Of a stretch of DNA of 64,000 nt, positions 52,196 to 63,146 are shown piece after piece. Below the pieces are notes generated by a model, which saw only the letters and a program-made list of their open reading frames with translations, did no database searches and was not told where the DNA came from. Origin of the DNA: Neoscytalidium dimidiatum (Eukaryota > Ascomycota > Dothideomycetes > Botryosphaeriales > Botryosphaeriaceae); NCBI GenBank assembly GCA_037367355.1, contig CM074704.1, positions 1-64,000 of the forward strand, written 5' to 3'. Position numbers and translations under genes: made by a program. Position 1 is the stretch's first letter, and each line of letters opens with the position of its first letter.

Positions 52196-53199
52196 CCCGT
52201 ATCCGGTACCTCTTTGGCCGGCAAGAATGTCCTCATCACCGGAGCAGCGTCCGGGATTGGCGCTGTGAATATGCTGACGTACGCAGAGAAAGGGCAAACT
52301 CCCCGGACGCTTCTCAATGACATCGATCTGATAAAGCGCCAGGGCGTATGTGACGCTTGTCGACAAAAGTGTAGAACTTGGAAAGGAACGCGCATTCCAG
52401 CTACCGGAAAAAGGGCTTCGGGCGCAGTCCGTGGCCGCGGACGTCGCGTCATGGGAGGCCCAGGTTGCGGGGTTCAAATCCGCCGTCTTGTTCCATCCAG
52501 ACCGAGTGCTGGACATCGTTGTTGCCTGCGCAGGCATCTTCAGCGAGCCATTCGTAGCGCCCGACGAGCCTTCTATATCTTTAGACTAGGTCCCGCCTAA
52601 GCCGGACATTGCGCCGTGGGAAGTAAACATTATCGGGCTCAGCTTCACCGCGAAGCTGGCACAGCTTTACTTTGAGCTGCCGTCCGACAAGCCGGCCTCG
52701 AAGCCAAAGTCGTTGATCCTGATCTCCTCCATCGCTGCGTATGTCGACTTTCCCGTGGTGGCTGCCTACACCAGCTCCAAATACGGCGCGCGGGGCTTCT
52801 TCGAGAACATGCGTGGCATTTTCTCAAGTCGCGGACACCGTGTGAATCTGATTGCGCCGTGGATATATGATACACCGATAGCTGCTGGGGCCATCCCATT
52901 GTTCGAAACCGTTGGAGCACCGGTATCGGACATTAGCTTGATGGTGAATGCAGCGTTGAGACTGTCGGATGACGATGGGATAAATGGTAAGCATCATCTG
53001 TGTATGACTTGTCCTTCTCTTTCTAACCCACTCCAGGGCGTGCTTTTGCGGTTGGACATCAGCGGATGATTGACCTTTGCGATTATATTGAAGGTCAGAA
53101 CGCCGAGAAGGGTATTTTGGAGCTTCGGGAAAGTGCTCCCAAATGGGAATCCAAGATTGTGGCAATGCTGGGACTGATGGGCTACTCTAAGGTATTTTA
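52118..53199 (+). pseudogene. Short-chain dehydrogenase (15-PGDH-like) interrupted by TAG
   Basis: Landmarks are LAGKNVLITGAASGIG with the glycine-rich cofactor loop, YVTLVDKSVELGKE, VLDIVVACAGIFSE in place of NNAG, SLILISSIAAYVD with the catalytic Ser, YTSSKYGARG as YxxxK, and VNLIAPWIYDT. Exon 1 joins exon 2 only through a 49-nt intron with a GC donor (52294-52342, GCAAAC...CCAG). The last intron is 52987-53036. An in-frame TAG at 52587-52589 sits between SISLD and VPPKPDIAPW; a CAG codon hit by one C-to-T change would produce it. So the gene is nearly whole but probably dead. A LINE fragment begins 30 bp downstream. Confidence 0.72.
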
Positions 53200-53229
53200 G
53201 TGTAGCATAAGAGAGTCTATACATGATTT

Positions 53230-53820
53230 TTAGGCCCGAGCTAGTCCTCCGTCTGATATGGATCTATAAGTAATTTCTACAAGCCGACTGTGTTTGTGTT
53301 TCACAAAGGAGCGCCATGTTGACCTTGGCGTAATCTGCTCGTCCAGGATGGATAGTGACAGGCAGTGTGATCTGCTGGGGTCTAAAGTGTTAATAGCTGG
53401 ACGGAGCAGAATGCGTGTAGGACTATATAAGGCCACTAGCCAGCACTGCAAAACAGTGCGGCGTCGTACTTTTTCAGTCCGACAATACGGCTGCCGCTTT
53501 AGCGAGTTTGTCAGCCTCTTTGTGCCCGGCACTCCATGGTGCGCGGGGATCCAGTGGAAGCCTATAGATGCACCCTCCTGGTGGAGCCCTGTCAGCTTCG
53601 CGATAATGGATCTTAGTAGATATTGCCCGGTCTGCTCGCTGGGTGTCACTATTGCACGTAGCGCTACTCGATTATCAGTAAAGACAGATGTCCGTAGGGT
53701 TGCTAGAGTGTACAATCGATATGGTCCACGCACGGTATTCTCCGGGTTTGTGCATTCCATAGCGTTACGGATCCCCTTAATGATATAACCTCTCGTAGGT
53801 GCGGGCCTTAGATTGAGCAA
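53230..53820 (-). mobile_element. Tad1-like LINE fragment, RNase H domain
   Basis: The 196-codon minus ORF contains SVFTDNRVALRAIVTPSEQT, GQYLLRSIIAKLTGLHQEGA and FHWIPAHHGVPGTKRL. This is the RNase H order of fungal non-LTR retrotransposons (TDNQAA...IRWIPAHxGIxGNExAD), with the terminal Asn-Glu-Ala-Asp already changed. The reverse transcriptase part is absent. The fragment is only mildly mutated compared with the left-arm repeats, consistent with a short single-copy remnant below the RIP length threshold. Confidence 0.75.
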
Positions 53821-54094
53821 GACCCTAATAAGGTTATTTCATCCGGCGATGTTTCACTCCCCGAATCGGGAAGCACTGAGTGCTGAGCACCTATTCCCAT
53901 AAATAATTTTTTTATACCGGTTACGTAATTGAACAGCACACTCCCACTGACCGATCAATTATTTCCGCGATTCCGTGATCCTAAATACATTTGAGCGTTG
54001 AACATAGTATGAAGATCTCGTCCCAGCTGACCCACAACCTTAGAAAAGCTCACCACTCCTCGCCTTCGCCAAATCGACACAGACCGAGAGACTC

Positions 54095-56593
54095 CTAGAC
54101 AAGTTTTATCTCTAGTCTTGGCCAATTGGTGGAAAATTCCGTTGGCTTATCGGCCTGTACAAGAGCATGAAGACCGCCGCCCGTAGGGTCGAAGGCGAAG
54201 CTTCCGACCCTGTTGTATGCTGTCTTATCCTGTGTTTGAAGTAGAAATAATCCATTCAAGTGAATCCCACCCGCACCAGATGCTTGGAGGATAAACATCT
54301 TCAAGTTCTGTATGTTCTGCGCTTTTCCTCTTTCTACATCCACCTCCAGGTCCCAATCGACGCTGAATGTCATCGGTCCCCACGGCTTAATATTGGCAGC
54401 CCACTGGTAAGCCCCAAATCCATTCAGCTTTTTGATTGCCAAAAGGCGAATTTGTTCTTCGCTGAGTCTTTCCTGCAGAATCAAGTAACTTCCAGGCTCT
54501 ACTCTTCCAAAGGGATTCGACGCCGAGGAAACACTAACATGGTGCTCGACCATGGAGCATTCAATATCATTTGGAGGGATATAGGGACGCCAGCTCCCTG
54601 ATCGAAAATCTGAACCTTCCTCGTGGGACGCCCATGTCCAGGTCGGAGCAACATATTCTCCAGGATTTTGTTCGATATCCGAAAGTTTCTTCACCATCTC
54701 CCCGTATGAATGTGGCGAAGAAATTGTCCAGCATAGGTTCATGCGCCACGATGCGTCGTACCAGATCCCGGCTAGGTACTCAGTATGTCTTCCACAGGCG
54801 TTCAACTTCCGAGCCACTACTTTTGCCAACCCAGACACGGCAGGAAGCTTGTCGCTTTGGCGCGAAAGTTTCCTCCCACTATATCCACTGATGCATCCTA
54901 GCGTCCATGAATCGAGGTCCGAGTAGTTTTGGTGCCAGTCTGAGGCTCCAGAACTGGATGATCCGTCTTCGGAGTAAGTCGTGTCATGACATCGCATGTG
55001 AACCATTTTTTCTCCGAAAACCAGGAGTCTGCTGGACATCAACTTTTCCTGCCACACCCAACCCCTAGTATCCCAAACGCTTGATTCAAGATCGATATCG
55101 AAGATGTCGCTTTCCGCACGCACAGGAACACACTCCGGGACAAGTGAGAAGCAGAACGAACCGGATATCTCCGGTCGCAGTGAGGATTGAAAGACTCCAA
55201 GCTTCGAGGGTTGAGAAATCCTTTGCCGGACGACGTTGACCTTGCTGCAGCTATCGTGACAAAAGCGTGATGGTAAATCTCGAACATGCGGCCGGACTGT
55301 TTATCGAAGTCTTCTCTGGCCTCTTGACTTTCACCTTGAATAATACAAAGAGCATCAATCCAGAGGTACCGTACTTTGAGAGCGCGTGCAACTCGAACAG
55401 CATCTTGCAGGCAAGCTGGTAGCTTTTAGAATAGGATGCCCTTCTTGTAGTACCCAAGGCTTTGTTTCGTGGTTGTCAATGTCTCATGTGGTGGCCCCCA
55501 GCAATAGCTCAGCGCCGCATACTTGCCGCCTGCATCAATAAACGACTCAAGCGCGTCGCTCCCGCTCTCTTCCATATCCACCAAGACGATAGCTTCGTTG
55601 TCTTGACCGACTTTGTCACAAAGTCCTGGACTTAGGTCAAGCAACCGTGATGGAACGTTGCCATGGTCTGTGTCTTTCCTGGAAGATGAACGAGGGGTGG
55701 TACCGGAATCTTGGCAACCATTTGGTCCGCTTCCACATCGTTCGATCCAGCCCAGAATCTGTTCAACGTTCCTGTCCGACAGCGGGCTGCACTCGTATGG
55801 CCTCTTTCGAAGGTGAAAGTAGCGATTACATGGATCATTCTCTGTGTCACGTCAGAGGCTGAAACAATTTGGAAGACGATCGGTTTACCGGACTGTAAGT
55901 AGATCAAAAATTGGAAGGCACTGCGCACCCAGCCTCGAAATGAAGAATGATGTAGACTAGCAACGATTGCATTCAGATAGAGGTTCTCTGACCCGCCAGT
56001 CCACTCGTATTGGACTCTGATCAGGAGTTTCTCGGAATCAGTCCTCCACCACGGGCACCTGCCGTACTTTTCATCGAGGGAATTTTTAAAGCAAGGCAGA
56101 ACTTGCATCCATTTTCCGCCCCGGATGAGAGATCTGGAAGTTCAGGGATAGTATCGTAGATGTCGAAACGGATACCACCGTAGATCCTGACGTTTACCGA
56201 CCTTGGCCGGGGCATCGGGACAGACACGGGGGTTATGTACTTGAGGCATACCTCGACGGTCTTGGATGTTGTAATATAAGGCTCGGCGCATATTTCATCA
56301 AGATTTAACGAGCGGTTGCATCTTTGACAGAGTGCAGGGCTCAGTGGTGATGCTCTGTCTGTTGAAGGAGGTGACGCCGCTTCTGGCTCTTCAGAAAACC
56401 TCTTTGAAAGAAACGTTTCTCGAGGTAGTTCCTGAGGAACTCGAAATCTTGGGTAAGCGGATGCCATCATATTGGCGAAGATAAGAAGTGTCAAATCCAG
56501 AGGAGTACCAGAAAGTTCGAAAATGGCGCTGCGGTAAGCCCGGTGAGCAATAGGAATTGAGCGGTGCAGATATGAAGTGAACAGAATTGCCAA
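54095..56593 (-). pseudogene. HET-domain protein gene with multiple frame breaks
   Basis: The heterokaryon-incompatibility domain is clear: GGKYAALSYCWG near 55530, LPACLQDAVRVARALKVRYL followed by WIDALCIIQ near 55400-55330, and DTRGWVWQEKLMSSRLLVFG near 55060. The C-terminal 340 residues (54095-55123) are open. Lesions: TAA at 55428-55426 in the middle of the domain; a frame change near 55195 between GFLNPRSLES and SLVPECVPVRAESDIFDIDL; an N-terminal frame change in an A-run near 56085 (CKFCLALK to NSLDEKYGRC); and another near 55650. The N-terminus carries a CQRC zinc-ribbon-like pair. Intact members trigger cell death on fusion of unlike individuals. Some breaks might be unrecognised introns, but not the TAA. 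Confidence 0.78.
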
Positions 56594-57325
56594 TGTTTAA
56601 AGACTTTCCGGGATAGCTTTATACGCGCTATCTGATGCCAAGAATTTAGAGAGACTCACTCGAAGTGGCTGGAAACGGGGATGAAATTGCTCGGCTGAGC
56701 AGTATTCGTGAATTGGGTCGGGTGGGGTATGGGTACCGACGTACGGGCGCGTAATGAAACAGGAGATCCTGCGAAAACGAAAATGGTCGTGGCTGGCTGG
56801 TAATGATTTAATAGGTTAGAACTACGTTGGTTCGCGAAAGCACTTCAATGCAGGCCATCAGGTGAAACCCCCCTCCCCTGTCGGATTTGATTAGAATGCA
56901 TGGCGGCTGCCTTATCTGCAGCTGCGGATGCTATGTGATTGGTTTCTACTTGTCCAACGCAGCGGTTGAAGCTATCAAGAAGCGCAAAGAGTGGCCGGGT
57001 TATGCACAGGAAGATCAAGACAGAACCCTCGAAAGCAGGCTTGGCTAACAAGTAACAGCCGAAGCCCACACCAGAACCGGTCGTAGTACCTCGATATGGG
57101 AACGCAACTTATAACCAATACTAGAATTTATACAAAAGCTAATAGTTCTTTGTATATAATAATAGAATGTTTTACATTTAAAGTTTACGTTATTATTATC
57201 TTATTAAGCCCTTCAAATTAATGTAAATTTTACTGATTTTACGGAGGTGCTCAAGATCCCACCACAACGAAAAAATTCCAATGAACTACATTATGGAAAA
57301 TATATGATGTATAGTTGTTGATACA
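56594..57325. other. AT-rich intergenic region
   Basis: No gene is supported. 57105-57240 is strongly AT-rich with TAATA/TTATTA tracts. The minus ORF at 56845-57069 has no family. Confidence 0.6.
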
Positions 57326-58258
57326 TTATGATATCGGCGATGGCATATAACCTCTACAATGCCATCTTACATGAAGAATTGTTCCGCTGTTGCTTTCCAC
57401 TACGAAAAGCGTCTTCTGCTCTGGACCACCCCATGTCATGTTAGTAGTGCCGTTTCCAACATGATTTGTAACGATTCGAGCCAAAGGATGCCCGTCTTTC
57501 GTATGCACAAATATCGTTCCTAGCGTCGAGTGCGCCACAAATATGCTCCCCTCCTCATCGATGGCCAGACCGTCGGGCCCGCCTATTCCGTAGTAGCTGG
57601 AAAACCTCCCCGTGCGCTGAACACTACCATCGGGATACAATGGCGCGTGCCAGACGCTGTTGTCGCGCGTCATGGCAACAAACAGGCTGGCCTCACTCTC
57701 ATCCAGGACGAGCCCGTTTGGCGACGGGCAGTTTCGAAGCAGGACGTCGACGCGGCCACCGGGCTGCAGGCGATACACGCGACCGGTCGGGTCCTGCAGG
57801 CCGGACATGCCTTGGTCGGTGAAGTAAATGGTGCCGTCTCGGCCGATGACGACGTCGTTGGGCCCCTTCAACCGCTCGCCGTTGAAACGCTGCAAGACCG
57901 GGGCGAGCTCCTTCGTTCGCGGATCGAGGCTGAGAATGCCGTTCTTGAAGTCGGCGACGATGAGCTCCTTGCGCTGGGCGTGCCACGCCAGCCCGTTCGG
58001 CTCGCCGTCGTACTGGAGGACGAGCGACCAGGTGCCGACGACGAGGTCGACAGCGAAAATTCGCCCGTACGGGATGTCGGCCAGGTACAGGGTCTTGCCG
58101 ACGGCCGCTGGACCCTCGAGGAACGAATCGAGCGGACGTCCTCGTTTTTGGTTCTTGGAGTGCTCCGACTGTCCCACGGTGCGGAACGTGGCAGGCAGCA
58201 CGGTGAAGATTTCTGCCTTCACCTCTTTCGGCGGCGTCGTCCAAACGAAGCTTGCCAT
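57326..58258 (-). CDS. SMP-30/gluconolactonase-like beta-propeller lactonase, 310 aa
   Basis: Start MASFVWTTPPKEVKAEIFTV at 58258; ATGs at 58294 and 58300 in the same frame are possible. The protein opens with PLDSFLEGPAAVGKTLYLAD, where the Glu is the usual metal ligand. It continues with WSLVLQYDGEPNGLAWHAQR, KGPNDVVIGRDGTIYFTDQ (N-D ligand), CPSPNGLVLDESEASLFVA (Asn ligand) and GGPDGLAIDEEGSIFVAH (Asp ligand), the repeating six-bladed pattern of the family. It is a Ca2+/Zn2+-dependent enzyme opening sugar or other lactones. It is transcribed divergently from the MFS permease with only about 260 bp between starts, so the two are probably co-regulated. It lies in the same neighbourhood as a sugar-acid dehydratase. 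Confidence 0.88.
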   Translation of the reverse strand: MASFVWTTPPKEVKAEIFTVLPATFRTVGQSEHSKNQKRGRPLDSFLEGPAAVGKTLYLADIPYGRIFAVDLVVGTWSLVLQYDGEPNGLAWHAQRKELIVADFKNGILSLDPRTKELAPVLQRFNGERLKGPNDVVIGRDGTIYFTDQGMSGLQDPTGRVYRLQPGGRVDVLLRNCPSPNGLVLDESEASLFVAMTRDNSVWHAPLYPDGSVQRTGRFSSYYGIGGPDGLAIDEEGSIFVAHSTLGTIFVHTKDGHPLARIVTNHVGNGTTNMTWGGPEQKTLFVVESNSGTILHVRWHCRGYMPSPIS

Positions 58259-58517
58259 GATCAGAGAGGCGACTCGGATTCTCGTCTCTGTCATGAACAT
58301 ACCGCTGGCTCTCGGCAAATATATCTCAGTTGGGGCGGTACCCGGCCTACTCGACGGACGGACGGACTCCGCAGATCGGCAGCCTCCCCCGGTTTGCGGA
58401 GAAGCCCCGTGGGACAGCAGTTCTGCGCGGGGACTCCATAAGAATGCGGCGGTCTTGCTCGCGTCCAACAGCTCCCGCGCTGCGAAAACGAATAACTTGT
58501 CTTGATATACACGAACC

Positions 58518-60155
58518 ATGGACGAGCCGGCTAAGATGGATTGCGCACTCCATCTTGAAGATGTCGGCAAAGATGTCGGCAGTAGCACCGTCACCGCCGC
58601 CGTTCTCCCCGACCCGGAGAAGGAAAAGCGGCTTGTCCGCAAGCTCGACCGTACGATCCTCCCATGGGTGATGCTACTGTATCTTCTGTCGTACATGGAC
58701 AGGTGAGCAAACTGATAGAAGCTCGCAACAGAATGTGGCTGATAGTAGTCGGGGCCGCAGGAGCAACATGGGGAACGTGCGCACTATTGGGTTGGAGCGT
58801 GATCTTCACCTTACTTCAGAACAATACGATTGGGCATCGGCGGCCTTTTACTTTGGCACCGTCATCTTTGGCACAGTCGGCGGTCTGATGCTGAAAGTTG
58901 TGCGGCCGTCGCGCTGGCTCGCAGGCTGCCTCGTGGGGTGGGGTGCGATGAGCACGCTGCAAGCAAGCTGCAAGAACGCGGCCGGACTGATCGCCGTCCG
59001 GCTCTTCCTAGGCATATTCGAGGCTTCGTTTGCGCCGGGCTGCGCCTTGTACTTGAGCTTCTGGTACTTGAAGTCGGAGCTCTCCCTCCGCATCGCAGCC
59101 TACGCCGGCATGAGCGCGCTCAGTGGAGTCCTCTCCGGTCTCATAGCCTACGGTGTGGGGACTGTCGATGGCATGCTTGTCGAGCCTTGGCAGGCCGTCT
59201 TCATCATCGAGGGCGTCCCGACAATCGCGTGTGGGCTCCTCACGCTTTGGATACTGCCGGGGCGGCCAGAGTCTGGCCGGTCGCACTGGTTCGCCGAGGA
59301 GGAGTACCAAATCATCCTCAGCCGCCGGGCGAGGTTTGCGAAGAACCAGGACAACGGTATCAGCCTTGCACAGGTGAAAGGGTTTGTCAGGTGCCGCTTG
59401 GTCCTCACGCATGGCATGAGCTAACATGCTCGGAACTATAGAGCGTTTCTCGACTACCGTCTGTATCTGTTCGTCTTCATCTACTCGGGCCTGTCGCTTT
59501 CCCTGGCCGTTGCGTCCGTGTTTCTTCCTACCATCGTTGGTACGCTGGGATATACATCGGTCAAGGCCAACCTGATGACGGCTCCGGTCTACGCTTCGGC
59601 ATACGCCATCCTTCTTCTGACTGCATGGGCGTCGGATCGCACTCGTTTGAGAGGAATCCCGATTGCGATTGGTGGGTGTATTGGCGGTACAGGCTACGCC
59701 CTGCTCGGTGTTCTGCGCAACGAACATGGTAGGTTTGCGAGCGCGTTCCTGGCCGTGGCGGTGAGCTACTCGTTTCTCGCAGGTTGTTGGTCAATCACTG
59801 ATCTTTCCAGGGAACGTACATGGCTTTCCCCATAGTTCTCGCCTGGATCCCCATTACGTTTGGCGGCGACACGAAGAGCGGCGTAGGAGTTGGTATAGTC
59901 ATTGCTGTAACACATGCGATTGGTGTGGCGGCCTCTCACATCTACCCGACGCACGAAGCGCCTCAGTACCTCATGGGAAACATAGTGTCAAGCGCCCTGA
60001 CCTTCACGACTGCCGCAGCTGCCGTTGCAATGACCATGGTGCTCCTCGCGGAGAACAGATCTCGGGACAGGAAGTATGGAAAGCCGGAAGTAGGTTATGG
60101 CTTCGATATGGGAGCGGACGCCGACAAGCACCCCGCGTACAGGTATGACATTTGA
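58518..60155 (+). CDS. MFS permease, ACS family (allantoate/sugar-acid type), 489 aa
   Basis: Exons are 58518-58702, 58761-59381, 59442-59760 and 59811-60155 (490 codons). The N-terminus has KEKRLVRKLDRTILPWVMLL, then YLLSYMDRSNMGNVR with the Asp-Arg pair of the ACS family at the end of helix 1. Further landmarks are AVRLFLGIFEASFAPGCALY in helix 4, a central ILPGRPESGRSHWFAEEEYQ loop, and YGKPEVGYGFDMGADADKHP at the C-terminus. It is a plasma-membrane H+ symporter. Pairing with the lactonase and a sugar-acid dehydratase suggests an aldonate or lactone as substrate, which is inference. The third intron (59761-59810) leaves VAGTYMAFPIVLAW. Confidence 0.87.
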
Positions 60156-60645
60156 TGGCTTGGCTGAGCTCTCTGGCATCGCAAAGGCCACGGAAGGCAT
60201 ACCCCCTGCATTTGGCTTAGTGAATCACTCCTCCACTACGGCTATACGAAACCTAGAGCTCGCAAATACCGAATGCTACGTATAACTGCGCGAAATCTGC
60301 TGCTACATACGATCAATATTGCAATTTCATTAGCTGTGCACCAAAATGAGAGATCTTGAGGTCGTATGTGGAGAAGGCTGCCTTGTTGCACTTGGAATCG
60401 AGATCGAAGTGTCGTGTGACGAGCTGGGTTAGCATCGTGGTGGCGGAGCGGAGGAGCCCCGAACGGCGCGGCGAAGAAACCCCGCATACTGTCTAGATCA
60501 CTAATGGCGTAGCGGAGAAGCCCCGCATGTTTTACGCATCATGCACGGTGCGGCCCTTCGCCGCGAAGCAGCAGTCGTCGCCGCGCTCCTCTTCTCCTCC
60601 TCCGCCCCCAGCTCCGACAACATCCATTCCCTCCCACCCCTCTCC
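60156..60645. promoter_or_regulatory. Upstream region of the Zn2Cys6 regulator with short GCCCCG repeats
   Basis: No gene is supported. At 60440-60530 the phrase GCGGAG-AGCCCCG recurs with GAAACCCCGCAT and GAAGCCCCGCAT variants, three CCCCG-containing copies at roughly 30-45 bp spacing. These could be regulator sites (CGG/CCG half sites) or a small decayed repeat. Confidence 0.35.
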
Positions 60646-63141
60646 ATGGCCAGCCGCGACGCCGCCCGCTCTCATGCGCGAGTCGGCCCGCAGCCGCGCC
60701 GCGAATCCCGCCTGCGCCTGGCCTGCTCCCGCTGCCAACGCCGCAAGATCCGCGTACGTCCTCCCTGCCACTTCCTCCTCACGCGGGCTGAACGCTGACT
60801 TGCGCTCCCCAGTGCGATGGCGCCCTCCCATGCTGCAACAACTGCCGGAAAGCCTCCGCCGTATGCACCGACGGCGACAGCGTGAGGAGTCGGGGCCTCC
60901 CCCGCGCGTAACCAGCCACGCTCCGTCTTTCGCATGGCCGGGCCGTTCTGACCCTCTGCTCTAGCTACGTTTCCCACCTGAGGGATCGCATCTCCTGGCT
61001 CGAGTCTATCGTCAGAGAGCGCTGCCCGGATGTCGATTTGTCCCAAGGGCCGCTGGCTGCCGCGGACCACCACGAGCTCGCTGAGGCAAGCTTCGTCGAC
61101 GACGCGTCTGCTGTCGATGTCGCTCCCACCCAAACGCTGCCGGTATCTCATGAGATGGATCCTCCGCCTCATCGAGAGCCCGCGAAGACTCCCCCTCCGC
61201 CAGCCGACGTCGGCCCCGCTCCGCATCAGCCCGGGGCCGCTGGTCCGCTCTCGGGCAATCCCGCAGCCGCAGCTCTCTCTCACGAGATTGGCCTGGTGTC
61301 TCTCGCCGCGAGCCAAGATCCCAAGTACATCGGCCCTTCGAGCGGCCACCTCCTCGCCAGGCTAATGCTTTCGGCCTCGGCCCGTAGGACTGGCCACGTT
61401 CCGCGCCGCGCTCAGCCTGCACGCGCCACCCATGACTTGCCCTTGCTGAGGGGCCTGATGGAAGCTTCACATCGTCCCGTGTCTGTAAGCAAGGCGCAGG
61501 CCATCAGCCTCTGCGCCACATATTTCGACGTCATCCACACCCAGTATCCCATCCTACACCATCCCACGTTTATGAAGCTCCTCGACCACGTCTACGACAC
61601 GGAAGCCCCGGAGCCCGGTGCTGCCTTCCAGGTCTACATGGTCCTGGCCATTGCTGCCACCATCCTGTCGCGCCGTCTGAAGATATCCCTCTCGGCTGAG
61701 GGTTACTGCGCCTCCGCCATGCAGTACTTCGACCGTCTGTGCATAGAAAACTCCATCCAAGGCCTGCAATGCCTACTGCTGCTGCTCGTATATGCGATGC
61801 ACAGCCCATCCATGAAGCTGAACGTCTGGTACTTGAACTATCAGTGCATCGCTGCGCTGGTTGATCTGGGACTGCAACGCGGGGTCAACACGAACAACGG
61901 CATCTCCCTTCTGGAACAAGAGATGCGGACGAGGCTCTTCTGGGTTGTCTTTAGTCTCGACAGAACCATAGCAACCATGATGGGAAGGCCCATTGGACTG
62001 CGGGACGAGGCATGCGAGCTCCGTGTAAGAAGCCGATTCACCCCATTCCTCGCTCCAGCACAGTGACCTTCCTGCTTACACACGGCCCCTGAAGCTCCCT
62101 CAGGATATCGACGACGACGACGACGACCTTTTGTCGCCGGCTACGCCGAGACCCGAGTCAAGTCCGCCGTCGCACATGCGTTACGCCATCCATCTGTTCA
62201 AACTCGCCAAGCTGAACTCCGAAATCAAATATGTGGCAAACAGCATTGTGCGGGGCTCTCCGCGCTATGCCTACCCCGCAATAATCGACATTCACCATTG
62301 GCAAAGCGGTGTTCTCCAACAACTTGATCAATGGGCAAGCGAGATACCACGTTCAGAAAGCGGCGACAGCTACATTGAACACCTTTGCAATTTACGATAC
62401 CAAGGCATGCGCATGCTCCTCCTCCGACCAAGCCCGGCGATCCCGTCTCCGTCAGGAGAGTCTTTGAACCAATGCCATCACAGCGCAATCCAGTGTATCA
62501 ATCTCTTCAACCGGCTGTACGAACAAGACCTCCTCGTCCATAGCTGGATCACTTTCCATTCACTGATACTGAGCACCATCACCATGTTATACTGCATTTG
62601 GGTTTCCCCGGAAATTGCGCGCACTACGGAGCTGAATGTCCCCACAGGAGATCTCCGTGTCAGTCTCAGCATTCTCAGCGCAACTGGGGAGCACTGGTCC
62701 GGAGCGAAGCGGAGCAGGGACATCCTCGACGAACTGGCTGGAACCACAATCCGTTGGATCATGGAACTTTCTGCGAACCGATTCGCGCCGAATTCGGTCC
62801 CCCCGAGCAACGGCCAGACGGGCCCGCGACACAGATCCGCACAGCAGTGTCAACCCTCCGATCACATGGGCACCAGATCGCGTTCGACTTCTGCAAGACC
62901 AACCGGGGAAGGCTCGTCAATGCCAGCTCCATTCGCGGGCTCCTATCCGCCAACCCCCCTCCCCGTCATTTCTCACGATGCAGAAGATAGACGCCAAAAT
63001 CCGCTCTTGGATCTTTGCAACCCCCCGCTGGATGGTGGGTCCATCGTTAACCAATTCGGACTGAGTGATCCTGCCAATATCGACAGCATCATGCTGGACC
63101 TCTTCGAAGATTTCATCCCGCCTCTTTCGAACGCTTTCTAG
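60646..63141 (+). CDS. Zn2Cys6 transcription factor with fungal_trans domain, 769 aa
   Basis: Exons are 60646-60753, 60813-60907, 60965-62024 and 62095-63141 (770 codons). The zinc cluster CSRCQRRKIRC...CCNNCRKASAVC is split by intron 1. A coiled-coil dimerisation helix YVSHLRDRISWLESIVRERC follows intron 2. The central fungal-specific domain includes YFDVIHTQYPILHHPTFMKL, AAFQVYMVLAIAATILSRRL and RTRLFWVVFSLDRTIATMMG followed by RPIGLRDEAC. A short Asp run (IDDDDDD) follows intron 3. The C-terminus is Ser/Pro-rich with an acidic end (SIMLDLFEDFIPP) that looks like an activation motif. The likely role is pathway-specific control of the flanking lactonase, permease and dehydratase genes. An in-frame ATG at 60541 is a less likely start. 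Confidence 0.88.
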
Positions 63142-63146
63142 AGAAT

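Noticed and set aside
55400..55460. A 31-nt GT...AG stretch that could remove the TAA in the HET domain
   Set aside because: Splicing it would put LPACLQDAV in the wrong frame, so the TAA stands as a real lesion.
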